Shown here in pieces: positions 1-12,026 of a stretch of 64,000 bases of DNA. Every line of letters starts with the position of its first letter. The first letter of the stretch is position 1. This DNA is from Sparassis latifolia. Lineage: Eukaryota > Basidiomycota > Agaricomycetes > Polyporales > Sparassidaceae. The DNA is taken from positions 2,790,001 to 2,854,000 of the forward strand of contig CM031560.1 in the NCBI GenBank assembly GCA_018466975.1. The letters are read 5' to 3'. Both the position numbers and the translations under genes were made by a program. The notes below the pieces were generated by a model, which was not told the origin of the DNA, did not search any database, and worked only from the letters and a program-made list of their open reading frames with translations.

Positions 1-549
1 CTGACAAGTGACCACGCACCATGAAAACGGCAACCCTGTTTCCGCCCTTGCTCGCAGAGCCAACATTTCGCAGGCCTTTGAATTGTTTGTGCAGGAGCGA
101 AGCGTAGCATGGCGCGCTTTGAACAAATATTTGTTCTTTAACGCACGCACTGGTTTCAACATGATGCGAAGGTTCAATTGTACTGCCCTTACCTCTGGAC
201 GACTCGGACATGTCTGATCATGAACAGAGACACATTGTATTCGTCGCTGAAGTAGCCGCGCAATTGCCGGATCTTGAGATCAAATTATAGAACGAGGCCG
301 GTAGGTAATCTCCAACCGTGACAGCGTAGGCTCGTCGTTATATCCTTACCCTCTTAATGTTGACATGTTCTGCCCTCCATCAACCGGGTTTTCCCGCTCA
401 ATTGCAAGAACTGGCGCCTGTCGCTAGAAGTCGCTACCGACAAATCGAACGCTACACCGCACATATGTGCGATTGCCTTGCATCTCCGTAATGGCTGCAC
501 CTTCCATGTGTCTAGGACGAGTGAGCAAGACAAACCTCTATTCCGCTTG
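1..549. other. Stretch with no recognised gene
   Basis: All frames are short or interrupted. Homology to PRP8 (next feature) stops near base 550. On the minus strand around 480-540 a brief open stretch does not resemble PRP8 and I could not place it. Nothing else is seen here. Confidence 0.5.
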
Positions 550-565
550 CAACGCCTTAAGCTCA

Positions 566-682
<117 letters not shown>

Positions 683-1814
683 CTATTGTTGAACTGCTGG
701 ACACCTGCATTGGGAAACATTGGTTCTGCAGATACGCCCGACCCTTCTTCTCGCACTTTGTCCTATACTCGGCGAACGCCTGAGCAGTGCTCTCCTTCGA
801 CTGCTCGCTTGTCAAGTTCCATACCGCGCCCTGCAGCGAACTGCTCCCCAGATTTTCGGCAGAAGAATACTAACTTCGAACCCACACGCCGAGAACAGAA
901 GCTGAGGGTTGTCCTTCGAATAGACGCTGACAAATGTGTCCTCCCATTCAATCGTCGCCAAGGAAAGCGGAAGACTCTGCTTGACATTCCACGCCCCAGA
1001 TTGACAGATTGCCGTGCTTGATCAATCGCATACGACAGTCTCGAGGCCAGCACCGCTTGTTATTGTAGCCGATGACGTTGTTGGTTGGGTCGATTTGCGC
1101 TGAGGTACCGCTGCATGAGGTCCCGGGACTCTTCTGCGGTGAAATGGAAGAGTATATAAAGACGATCGACGTCACGCAAGTACAGCCGGATCGGATGACG
1201 CAGTTGCAGAGCCGCGATACTGTAAGAAATTGTTTGGAGGCCCCGCTATCTCACTCGCACGCTGGAGACCAATAATTAACAGGTCGAGAACGGCCGTAGT
1301 ACTGGAATACAAAGGCAGAGAATTGCAAGCCGCGATCATTCCATATGCGTCGTGTGCCATATCTACGAATAAAAGATAAGACGAGGAGGCAGTACGCAAG
1401 ACGTGAATCCCTACCCTTGTACGTGAGAACTGAATGGAGTAATCAGCGTCAGTCCATATGCGCACAGCATCTTCGACCAGACACTCACTCTTCGCGGTGC
1501 CGTAATCCGCAAGATTGTGGTCCAAGATAAGTCGCAACAGCCGGTTGAGGAACGTCAAGTCAATCTTCTCATAGACTTTCGACAGGACAGTCTCCATTAG
1601 AACGTTGCATTCGCCGTCGCCGGTCTCCCATATGTCTGTTGTGTTGTCAATCTTCCACACTACGCGTTCGCTAAGCGCAAACATTACCTTGTATACAAGT
1701 AGTGGCGGCGGTTCAGTGTCCTGTTCATAAATTAGTACTAACGTGAGCTACAGGCTAATAAAAACTTACTGCCGCTTGATCCATGCCGGAAGAGTCGCCG
1801 CTTATCCGCCCTGC

Positions 1815-1948
1815 CGCTGACAGTCAACAAAGAAAATGTAACAACTCTACGCGACGCACTCAAAGAACAGGAATTGGTCGAAGTACTGAAAGAAGTGGTC
1901 AGTCGCTTTAGCGAATCAGACGAAGATTTAGACTTACAGCGCCTGTAA
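1815..1948 (+). other. Small open stretch inside the PRP8 pseudogene on the opposite strand
   Basis: Between the PRP8 segments ITGA and DKRRLF the expected coding sequence is missing. On the plus strand a frame reads an acidic, leucine-rich helix-like peptide containing TTLRDALKEQELVEVLKEVV and FSESDEDLDLQRL, then a stop. It may be a fragment of an unrelated gene inserted here, or a chance open frame. I do not recognise it. Confidence 0.25.
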
Positions 1949-3569
1949 TCTTCTCGACTGGGCTCGGCGTCATAGCAAGGGATGAGCTTGTCATAAAGAA
2001 CTCGATACCAGCCTCCATAAATGCACGCTGCGCCAATAACAGTCGCTTGATACGGAAAGACCTTGTAGTGCGGGATAAGAATAGATCAAAGAGGTAATCG
2101 CGCGAAACCTACATTCGTGTGGATTATCATACGCTTGCTCAATGAGTGCAAGCGCTCTCGTTGGGATTAGTTCAAACGTCCTTACGCAAATTTAATGATG
2201 ATGATGGCACCAAAAAACTGACCACTCACCTTTTACCGAATATGCTTCCTTCAGTTTCTCGAGAGCAAGAACAAGCAGCTTGGTATCATGTTTGTAATTG
2301 AGGAGGGAAAGGGATGGGTGAGGGCTGCAACTTTCCAACCAATGCACTGTTGCCATGTAGATCGCTACGGCCTCTTCAGCACTGATATACGGTCCATCCT
2401 TCATATATCCATGCTGTCTCTCCCGCTCAGCCTTAAAATAAAGGCGAGTCAGCCGTCCCAAGTTCTTCTTCACCACCGCCTTGTCGACAGTAGTACCACG
2501 CCTAATACGCCGCGGATATAGTGGGCTACAGAGCACCACCAGTCGGCCTTGCTCTTGATATACCGCAGAATAATATTCTCGATCGCAGTCGGCATACCGG
2601 AAAATTCCAAGGAATGTTGGCCTGCCAGCAACGCCGCGCCTCTCTGAAAGACGCTGCAAGATCGTCTTGGATTTGTTCTGCTAGATGGATTCCGACATCA
2701 TGTCCAGAATGTCGTGCATGACTGCCGCACGGAGTTCCAGATCATAATGTGATTCGACCCGCTGCTTCGTCACGGTCTTCGCAATGCCCTTGCTGTTTCG
2801 GCTCTGAAATTGTCGCCAAGCCACCTCTCCAGCAGTGGCACATTACCTCGCACGAAAAAAAGCCACATGCGCCATCCTGGCGCCCAGAAACCACAGCCAG
2901 GACCCTTACCGACTGGACCGGTGTTGAAACGATAATAGATCAGACGCTTCAGATCTTTCGTCATTCGCACTTGACACATCAACTGCATACCGCATAAGCA
3001 AGTCTTTTCGAGGAGGGGAGGAGAGAAGGACTCCACAATAATTCCAAACTCACATTGTACTTATATCTATACATGCCCGTCGATGCACCGATATGTGTGA
3101 AAATATACTGCAGCGCGTCCGCGAAGTTGGAACGCGTCAACGTTGCCGGGACGAAATTGTACATGTGCGTCGACCACGAGCTTGGTGAGACGCAGGATCT
3201 CGCGATACAGGTGGAAGGCATTTCCGAAGCGAGACTCCTTGCGTTCCTTCCTTCGTTGTCAATATCCTGGCGGAACTTGTAAGTATAGACTCAGCTTACA
3301 GATAGAAGGACATTACTTGACCGGCTTGAGATTCATGTTGTAATCCAGATGAAGATAGTTCAGATTCTGGAAGGGCGGTTGTTAGCTTGAGCGGTAGCGT
3401 GCATATCAATCTTACTGACTTTGCGGTGAATAAGGAGGTTTAACATGTTGTAGCCTTGTCTGCACACTTGCAGGCCCGCCTCGACCCAATCGAGACGCGT
3501 CGTTTGGAAGAACTTGGTCGCCTTTAGCTGTCTGAAGACGTTCTTCTTCGTCATGGCCTTTCGGCTGAA

Positions 3570-4175
3570 GAAGGGCGGAGGAAGACGCCTGCGCGATCGA
3601 TGCTCGGCGCGCACGCGCTGCGGTGCTGTTACGCTCTGCGCAGGACGCCTTGCGAAAGGTCCTAGTCCTGTGGGCGATAGCGTGGGAGGCTGGGGCCTGG
3701 GAGGGCGCGACGTGGGTATATAAGCCGTGCGGGTTTGGTGAGGTCTTCATTCCATTTCCTTGTTTTTCTACTCGCCCGCTCTCCTCTCCTTAGTGTTCTC
3801 CTCTGCTCGCGCTTGTGCTGCACGGTTTCCATCTTGGAGGTGCGCCGTCGACGTCTGCGGTGCTGCTGGTAGGTTTTCTCGCTATCGACGCCCCTTTGCT
3901 GGCCGTTGTTTGCAGCGCTCGCGTTGGTGGCCTTTGCGCGCACGACGGAAACGAGTGAGTGAGATTCGACATCGGTTCCGTAGATATTCTGTACGTAGCT
4001 AGCTTGTGCAGCGTGAGATCGCGCGGTCGACGTGGCGTGGTGATCGCCTCCGGAGTCGGTGCGTTGTGATGTGTCTGGCATTGAGAAGGGCTGCGCAGTG
4101 GTCGATGTACACGGGAAAAGCGGTCTTTCGTGAGGAGAGGGCGTCGATGTTGTGGTAGAGGTTGCGGGAGTGTCT
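3570..4175 (+). other. Foreign GC-rich segment with a promoter-like core inserted in the PRP8 pseudogene
   Basis: PRP8 homology on the minus strand stops at KLLKCYALNEL (about 4185) and resumes at [12 protein letters not shown] (about 3555). The roughly 600 bases between replace only a few codons in normal PRP8. The segment is more GC-rich than its surroundings. On the plus strand it has a TATATAAG box at 3717-3724, followed about 25-60 bases later by a pyrimidine-rich tract (TTTCCTTGTTTTTCTACTCG and onward), the usual look of a fungal core promoter and start region. No coding sequence downstream is convincing. It could be a captured promoter or part of a mobile element. No terminal repeats were found. 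Confidence 0.45.
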
Positions 4176-5559
4176 CCAACTCATTCAATGCATAACACTT
4201 CAGCAACTTCTCGTATGAGACGCGGACTTTCACGGGCTGACCGGGGGGGTAACGCTCAAGACACCAGTTCTTAACGAGCGGTATATCCTGCGCTCTTCGC
4301 GTACGTCCCGAACGACGGCTGTAGGGATCAGGCGCCCACCAGAGGGCAATGGCATCAGCGGTAAGATCAATCTTCTCCTCGAGGAGTGGCTCAAGCTCGA
4401 AATCGTCGTCGCCAGCATCGCTCGCCTGAATATCATGTCTTCGTGACTGAAGTGATATTGGATTGACGACGGATCGAAGTAGAGGGCGGCAAGTCGGGAT
4501 CATCCGTGCGAATATCCACATTTTTGGACTGTGATAAGGAGAGATATGGACGGAACGAGGAAGAGAGTTGTGGAGGTGAAGAAACGCGACCTTATATTCG
4601 GTTCTAACTGCTGACGAATGACGACCTTGTTAATGTCGTTGAACTCGCTCCAATCCTCGTCAAAAGTGTCCATATCCCTTTACAGCGCCAAACCTTGGAC
4701 CACCAGGAATCGCCATGTTCAAAGTCTTTGCAGTGAAGAAAGACCTCTTGTTGAAGAGATAGCTAGAATCGCCGTGTGCGTGATCCAACAACAACGTCCG
4801 GCCAAGGCGATACAAATTGGCCATGACAGGAAGAGTCAGCGACTGGCCAGTAGCGGTATGAGGCACCACTGACGAAAGGCGACGACAACAGCTTCGGGTC
4901 ATAGAACTACTCGGAGATTGCTGCGCCCTCCTCTTCGTCAAGCTCCAGTTGAATAGCTTCCGATGGTTTCACATCCAACACGTTGTCGCCATAGTCAAGG
5001 GAGGCTCTTCGTCGCCAAAAGATGGAAGACGATGCGCTTGAAACGCCTCCGGTCGTGTTTCTCCCACGCATAGCAAGCCACGTATTGCTCCACTGGGCAT
5101 GATAGACTGGTTCTATCACGCGCGAATCTCGCTCACGAAAAATAATGGCGCCAGTTATGTGCTAAAGAACCGGCACTTCGCGCACTTGCTCCCAGGATAG
5201 GGAACGATTCCGAGCAACTTCATCACCGCGCAGGAACATACTTCAAGGCACCAAGGTGCACGCGCTATCATTTCTGAACTTGCGGTTATTCATGTCGCCC
5301 TGATCCTTAATGACTTTTCGGACATGCTCCAGAGGGTGATCCTGAGGAAACATGAACTTCGATGCATGCGCGAGAATACAAAAATTCACACCTGTTTACA
5401 CATGTCAACGAAACCCGCCCCTGCACTTTTCGCCGCACCACTTTTTCTGCATTTGAATCCACTTCTGTGACTTCTGCGCAAGGACTTCTGGAGGTATGCC
5501 GAAGTTCTGCTTGCTCAGACCTGCAGGCAATGGCATACCACGGGGTAGTGGTGGCATAC

Positions 5560-5930
5560 CAAAAGATAGACGTGCCACCCTGGCGCACAGAAACCACAGC
5601 CAGGACCCTTACTGACTGTACCGGTGTTGAGACGATAATAGAGGTTTCGTAATTCACACTTGAAGCATCAACTGCCAAACCAGATAAGCAAAAGGCTTCT
5701 GCAACAACAATTCGAAACCTACCTTTACTTATATCTGAACATGCCCGCATGTGCGCGACCACGAGCTTGGTAAGATGCAGGATCTTGCGACACAGGTGGA
5801 ATGCGTTTCCGAAATGTGACTTTATGCCTTCCTTCGTTGTCAACGTCCTGGTGTGTCATGTAAGTACAGACTTAGTCTACACGTAGGAAAAATAACTACT
5901 TGACCGGCTTGAGCTGGTTTGGTCTTTAAT
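5560..5930 (-). pseudogene. PRP8: PRP8 fragment, copy 2 (inside block A)
   Basis: Reading the minus strand, LKPVK is followed by a GT-AG intron, then [20 protein letters not shown] and LHLTKLVV. After a deletion, a degenerate [13 protein letters not shown] and APGW appear. This is the same part of PRP8 as 2880-3350 of copy 1, with the same intron position, but it is not a simple local repeat of copy 1: the frame changes and deletion differ. The fragment is too short and too broken to encode a product. The inverted partner block carries the same fragment near 63590-64000. Confidence 0.85.
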
Positions 5931-6534
5931 GACGTCCTCGGTGACGAGCAGATCGAGCATGTAGAGTGGAGGTTCGACGTCGCCGATAGTGGGCTTCGAA
6001 TCGGATGGTGCTGCCACTAGTGGAGACGTGGCCTCGTCGGAGTGTCCAGCTTCCCGAGATGCAGTTTTGTCGAGTTCGGCCAACATGGGTTGAATGTATG
6101 TCTGAAGCCACTAATAGTCGGGCTTTACATGCGCCCATTCGTCACTGAAGACGAGTTTACACACGCGCGGCCACGACCAGTCGTGGGTGAGAAAGAGGTG
6201 GCAATGTGGCAATGGCAGAGGTCACCAGCGCAGGCCGGCCGTAATTCCTCGGCTGTTTGGCTCCCGGTAACTTCCGCCTACCATTCCGGGCAAGTCACTA
6301 CGAACAAACTTCTACCAGCAGATCAAGGAAAATAAAAGTATTTCTTGTTTCTATGTATAGAGTGTGTTAGGAACTATTCTGACCGCACGAGAATAATCCA
6401 GCATCGTGCTCCAAGAGTTCCAAACCAACCTCATGAATGCGCTCGAGGTATAACGTTTCGAAATGATTTCTACCCTGACATTAACTTCCAACACAGACGA
6501 CAGCGAAAGCTCTACCCCGACTGGACGAAGATAC

Positions 6535-6890
6535 GAGGATAGTTCTCATCCTAAAAAACCTCTCGCAAGGTTTCTCGCCGGTGTTTCACAGAGTGGAGCA
6601 GCGCGCCAAGTAGTGGGAATGAGATCACCGCCGACATGGTGGATGACCTTGCGCGGCGACACTTCCCGATGTGCATGCGCAACCTCCACGACCAACTGCA
6701 GAGGGATCGACATCTCAAGCATTTCTGGAGATTGCAATATGGTCTTTTCCTCAAGGCGATCTAGTATAACATCTTTTCTGGCACTAACGCGCCTCACAGA
6801 CCCTTGGTGTCTCAATAGACGAGGCGATCACCTTCTGGCGACGATTAGCGGCGTTGTTGATCCCGACAGTGACATCGCAACCCTCTTCTG
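6535..6890 (+). pseudogene. PRI2: DNA primase large subunit (PRI2) fragment
   Basis: PRI2 is the iron-sulfur subunit of eukaryotic primase and works with Pol alpha to start DNA synthesis. On the plus strand the frame gives LKNLSQGF, then NEITADMVDDLARRHFPMCM, LHDQLQRDRHLKHFWRLQYG and LFLK, then after a gap with a CAG acceptor TLGVSIDEAITFWRRLAALL. This matches the C-terminal Fe-S domain of PRI2: the FPxCM cysteine is a known cluster ligand, and R-x-Q-Y-G-L-F-L-K is highly conserved. Only about 110 residues are present. There is an in-frame stop after EQRAK, and the intron after LFLK lacks a normal GT donor. The partner block A' has lost this segment by deletion. Confidence 0.8.
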
Positions 6891-7866
6891 GTGACGTGTC
6901 TGCGGGCCTCCGTAGATCTCCCAGGACCTCGCCTCGCCCATCCGGTTCCTCTCACGTGCAAGGGTGATGTTCCAGTGCATCAAATGGGGTGAGTTGCAGA
7001 CGCCTGTGACTATATTGACACACCCCTGCTGCTACCGTGTTTACGGAGAATGGGAAGCTGCTGTCAGCAATACTCCCTTCTTGGACGGGTATTTGCCTGT
7101 TATCAATGGCGATATCTATGACAGTGCGCCTTGTCCATTACAGCGGATGCGCACCTTGACCTGTGACAACGTCCGTCCATGTCTCAGTGTGGCAAGCAGA
7201 GTTATTCAGGCATGTGGACGAAATCCCGCCCTGACAACATTTTCCGGACTCGATAAATCCAACGAGCGAATTTCTTGCGATCTGTGCAGCGAGGCTGGAA
7301 GGTCATTGCCAGTAATGGGATGGTGTTCAGCTGTGTGTTCTCATCACCGCACGCTGGTTCTCTGCTGACCTTTTCAATCTCTTTAGATCAGTCGTGTTCT
7401 AGCGCATCACGATCAGTCCACGGCAGCCGTGTCTGCTGCCGTAGCTGCTCGAGCAAGAGAACTCATAGGGCTCTGTTATGGCAGCAATTTGAGGCGCTGC
7501 CTCGCTGGACATGTCTGCGGTGTCATTCTCCCAGAAACAACGATTCGCTTATAGTTGGGGTGTCCTTGAACGACATAGAACAACATGTTCGAGAAAGGTT
7601 GAGTATCTCTCTTTCCCTGTGCGAGTGCTTCGATTGATTTTTGTTGCACAGACACGGTATTGACACCGCAGGGTCAAACGAGATCCGACTGTCGTCTGAC
7701 TCCCTTCCCTTCATGCATATCCCCGTGATGCTTTTGACCCCTGGTCTTCGCAGGTAGCTACTTCGTCCGCTTGAACAAGACTACGTAGACAGACATATCG
7801 AGCTGCATTTTTCGTTCTAGTTTAATTACAGTCTTTGTTGATCGCCTTTGTTGACTCGACCGCATA

Positions 7867-8641
7867 TAGTGCACTGCTACCTAGACCCAGGGAAGAGTGC
7901 ATATCTTTGTATGTAGATCAGGACATCCTATCGACCTATGTATGCATGACAGAATGGCGAGCGTCAGCGAGAAATACTCGTTACCACTTAAGCCGCTTCC
8001 AAATTATGTCGACACCTGACATGCTCTCAGACTCTAGCCACTGGCTTTTGAACCCGTCTCCAAATTTAGATGGTCGCACATTCATAGTGTGAGGTCTCAG
8101 TTAGTCTCCGTTGCTGACTATATATGGCTATGGATGACAGTCGATCCATATCTAGTATATAGGTCTCAGTTACACTGTGCATCGAGTCCCACACCTTCCG
8201 CTCGCGGGAAGGCTTGAGGGTAACTTTTATTGACATCGCTCGCTCAGTAAATGAGAAGACGGGCCCACTACCTAGGATGTATCCACGACACGCCAGCGAC
8301 TGGCCAACCAGATATACGCCTGACAATATTGAATTTCGACACCGCTTAGCCCTATGGTCATCACAAAGTCAGCTCAAAATGCGAAGTTTCTGGATCAGCA
8401 TGGAGAATATGACCGCATCTGCAAACACCGAATCAAGCCGCCCGCAGGATGTCAGGGCGGTATGGCAAAGCATTCAGATGCTCGAGCGCCTTGCCTCGAA
8501 TAAGTCATCGAGCCATATGAAGTGGCCGCCCAAGCTCTGATTTGCAGAAACACAATTCATGCGAACATCAAAATAATTTGATAGCTGTTCAGTGAACTAA
8601 CCAAAAGAGCTTAATTACGATGTCCATTAGACACACTCCTG
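7867..8641. other. Intergenic stretch with nothing recognised
   Basis: Short frames on both strands, no conserved motif, and no repeat found elsewhere in the window. It separates block A from the coiled-coil orphan gene. Confidence 0.5.
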
Positions 8642-10916
8642 CTACCGACCATTTACTCCTTCTTGTCGCTCTAGTTGGCGACGCAATGCCGCCCAAAGCG
8701 GTCGATGCTGTGTGAGAGGCGCTTGGGTCGTGATGCAGTTCAGGAATACCAGAGATGGTATTACTGCACAGAGGAGAATGATAAGGCAGATCCTGACCTT
8801 GTTGGTGGGCGCGACGCTGTGGCCACTGCCAATGTAAAATACCGCAGAAGGAAATAACATGCGGCAGTATTGATCACGCACACAGCATCGAATACGCACA
8901 AAATTTTGCGTCAGTCGAGATGAGGCATCCAGTGATTGATGTATGTCTGCAATAGTTGACTGCAGCCGACAAATGCATCCACGAATATCTGTATAGAGCA
9001 CCACACATTGCCAAAGTTGAAAAAAGGTCTGGAGGGAAAAGCAGAACATCGCTGCGAAAGAGATGTGCCGGTACGCAATAAGAAATAGGTTTTTGCAACA
9101 CATCTGCACTGCGGCAACGTTAAGGCGTATGACCGAGACACAGGAAAGACAACTTACATCGACAGATCAACGATCGCGGGCACGGGGGATTACAGACAAT
9201 GATCCGCGATCCGGTGGCTTTGTCTGCCCCTCGTGCAGGAAGTCTGACTATAGGATTCAATCCGGGTTTAACAATATCGAGGAGGGATGCATCCGAATCA
9301 GTTAAAGTTGTAGTGCGCAATGCTTGTGGGCCTGAAGTCGTGGGAAGTAGCTCAAGATAGGGAGACCGGAGTGGAGTGAGATCACATGAAGGTACGATGC
9401 CGGACATAATGTCAGAATTAATGTCGTTGTCGACAGAGACATTTTCACCAGGAGAGGAAAGTGAAATGCAAGACAGCGGGCTATTACTGATCGCGAGGTG
9501 GACTGAATCGAACGTGGTGGGTAATGGTTGCGTGAAGAGCAATAGACTGTCCGGCGCGACGAGATGCCCAGTAGTACTGCCATGCGTGTAGAGGCTTCGC
9601 TCCACTTCGCTCAGCAAGTCATCATGGCCACGAGCCTGCACAAATTCCGCAGGGCTACGTTGTTCCTCTTGTAGCTCCCCGTAGCGTGATCGCTCTGCAC
9701 GGAAGTTTTCGTCCATTAGATTGATCTTCAAGTCTGTCACCGCATCCCGTATATGCCAGAGCTCAGGCTGCAGCGTTGAGGCAGTGTCAGTAAGCTGCAA
9801 GATTCGGTCTTCAAGTATCTGCATCCGCTGCCGCCATCATCACGTGTGAATCCAAGGTCTCAGAAATGGATCTGAGCTGCTCCTGCAAGCCAGCCGTTGC
9901 GCTTGAGATGCGGTCTAGAGAGGTACAACACCATCAGTATGGTTCTTTGCAGTGACATCTCCGTACACACACCCGTAATTTTATCAATATTCCTATTGAG
10001 TGCAGTTCCTTCATCTGCGTAGCGCTATACCGACAAATGGATATCTTCTTCTAATCGGCTCGCCACACTGTTTAGTCTGCTCTATAGACGCCGCCTGGAT
10101 AAGCATTTTCCGGAATGCGACGGGGTTTGTTACGAACCTCACGACCGCCCTGCCCCCGAATTGCACCGCGTAAGCTTTTGTCTTCATCCTCACATAGATT
10201 CAATCGATGGGCGAACTCTTTAAGCTCGACGGCGGTATCGTCCTGTCGTTCCTGGCAGATCCTGAACATGTTTTGAACTTGAGGGATCAGCCCTTGCATC
10301 GCTGAACTCGAGTTATAAATCGGCTGGTTGCAGCTTGACGTGGAGAATACGACGCACCATCTAGATGCTTGCGATTTGCGCCGGTGATTAGCACCTGGCC
10401 ATTGATTGAAGCAGACTGCTCTCCAGGGCCACTTTCATGAACGGTATCACTTGTTGGAAATGGCATGAGCAGCAGGATAGCAATATCAGTATCATGGCGC
10501 ACTCACTTTGCACCGTATGCGACCAGACCAAACTCCAATAGAAAAAGCGCGACAGTCCGCGGAGTGATCACAGAACTCTGAGGATACCTCGCCCATTCGA
10601 TAGTCTGTCGCAGAACATCCTGCGAAACGTTCCGAGAAGGGCTTATAAAATTCGAGTCAAATTGCAAGGGAAGGAAATGTCGGAGTATATCTGAGATTTT
10701 AGTAGCCGGAAGCCAGAGATCATCGGAGAACCGCTGGACGGTTGGGTGTTCATCGAATAGCTTGCGGACGTGCGGCTCGAGGGCTTGGTAGGCATCATCT
10801 CTCGCGCAGCCATCCACAAGTACGCTGGAGCTGTGCGACTGAACAAGGTCTAGAGTGGTTGCAGCGTGTCGCGTGTCGCGTACCACGTGCGTGAGTTGTG
10901 CACGGGAAGACATCAT
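8642..10916 (-). CDS. Multi-exon orphan: N-terminal globular, coiled coil, C-terminal membrane segment
   Basis: I do not recognise this protein. The first three exons join cleanly: 10507-10916, 10351-10449 (intron 57 nt, GTGAGT donor, CTGAT branch-like site), then from 10306 downwards (intron 44 nt). Later coding is seen as an amphipathic coiled-coil stretch (GLQEQLRSISETLDSH about 9880; LEDRILQLTDTASTLQPEL about 9800; DENFRAERSRYGELQEEQR about 9680), then a Ser/Thr/Pro-rich linker. Near 8720 comes a hydrophobic segment, VRICLIILLCAVIPSLVFL, followed by a basic tail ending at 8642. The middle exon borders (about 9830-10070 and 9110) are not resolved, so the span may be one gene or two. Globular head, coiled coil and membrane anchor is a common plan in agaricomycete orphan proteins; no function is inferred. 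Confidence 0.5.
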
Positions 10917-11345
10917 AAGCCTGAGGCAACTTGCCTACGTAGTTATACGACATACACCGCAATGCTTCCGATTGTTTGGACGGCCTTTGTCTGTCCATGA
11001 CAGGCTTGCAATGGCTATCACTGTCTTCCTTGTCCGAGACCTCTTTTCTTTGTCTGACCTGTGTCTCCTTTGTCTATGACCCGCGTCTCCGTTGTCTGCA
11101 GGTAAATTCGCCAGTCTGGGTAGCGCCGCAATGTGCGACCTTTAGTGTCTCATTATCTGTGTCTGGACCATAAAAGTACACACTCGGATACTTCCGCCTT
11201 GGACTTTGTCTCATTGTGTTCTTCCTTATCCCATGAAAACGCGACCAGCGGCGTACTTATCCTGCATTTGCTATATATTGGCCGGTTTGCGAGTTGGTCA
11301 ACAAGGCTCCTATTCCCCCTCCGATCTCCCCAGTTACTTTATTCC

Positions 11346-12026
11346 ATGGTATTTGTGTGAGTCCGATGGACGTGTCCTCCAACTTTGCTCGCTAATAGCT
11401 ACTCTAAGCCCTAGCGAGATAAAGGTGCTCTTTGCAAGCACTGAGGTTCAATTCGCGCGAACCTACGTTGAGGACCATCCAGTATCATCAGATAGCGAGA
11501 GGACACCTGAATGGTATGCTGTGTCCGTTCTGTTTGCTGAAGTAATCCCGGACCATTGTGAGTTCACGATCATCTCGCAACTACAGATGCGATACTCATA
11601 GTACAGCCAGTTGCTCTGTTTGTGAAGACCCAATACTACACGAAGCATATATTCTCCAGCGTGATTACGGACGACTGGTATTTCACCATCGATGAAGTGA
11701 GCAACCCCCACTCCTATCTGCAGATTCATCCCTTAGACCGTGTTTCACAGATCCACCTCATCGTGAAATGGTCACTTCCAGCTAAGGGCGAGGGTGACGT
11801 GCTAGCCTACAGCTTGTGGAAACAACTGAAGTTCTCGGACGTTTCCATGTTCTGGACCTTCGTGAGGCATATCGCCAATGCGTGTTCTCTGGTGCACGAT
11901 GGCTCTTTTGTACTCGACAAACGCCTCGACAGTATCAGGAAGTCCTTCGGATTTTATGTCGAGTCATACACTCATGAGCAAGGCCGACCCGCTGAGGACA
12001 CTCGGAATGTTCAGCCCCGAGCCTGA
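11346..12026 (+). CDS. Small orphan protein, family member 1 (174 aa, four exons)
   Basis: Exons 11346-11356, 11415-11557, 11602-11696 and 11751-12026 give one frame of 174 residues, with introns of 58, 44 and 54 nt. The first exon is only 11 nt and encodes MVFV with a split last codon. The same structure, with identical intron phases (2, 1, 0), is found in the minus-strand gene at 21517-22298. Shared positions include IKVLFASTEVQFA / FKVLFSHTGLLFA, ITDDWYFTIDE / ITPKWRFVFDQ, HLIVKWSLP / HIVKWTLP and FWTFVRHIANACSLVH / FWRFLKHVAHALALQH. There is no signal peptide or membrane segment. The function is unknown and it is not a family I recognise. The last part lies inside repeat block B, and a broken copy sits at 54869-55255. 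Confidence 0.7.

Larger units (their letters stand above)
5506..7866 (+). repeat. Inverted repeat block A (partner at 62107 to window end)
   Basis: This block matches the reverse complement of the last 1.9 kb of the window. A 97-codon frame at 6042-6335 is identical in the partner, and scattered single-base changes elsewhere suggest identity in the high nineties percent. The outer limit lies near 7866, just after a stretch ending CTTTGTTGACTCGACCGCAT. The other limit cannot be set because the partner runs off the window. The partner lacks about 465 bp (roughly 6388-6850 here). The block contains a PRP8 fragment, a primase fragment and unassigned sequence. Confidence 0.92.

Noticed and set aside
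3790..4521. Long minus-strand open frame of over 240 codons
   Set aside because: Its first part is PRP8, but below about 4185 it is read through the foreign segment; the composition (Arg, Ser, Thr, Pro) is what GC-rich non-coding DNA gives. I do not treat it as a gene or as a PRP8 intein, since no intein motifs are seen.
6042..6335. 97-codon frame identical in A and A'
   Set aside because: The identity only reflects the recent duplication of the block. There is no start context, splice structure or motif to support a gene.
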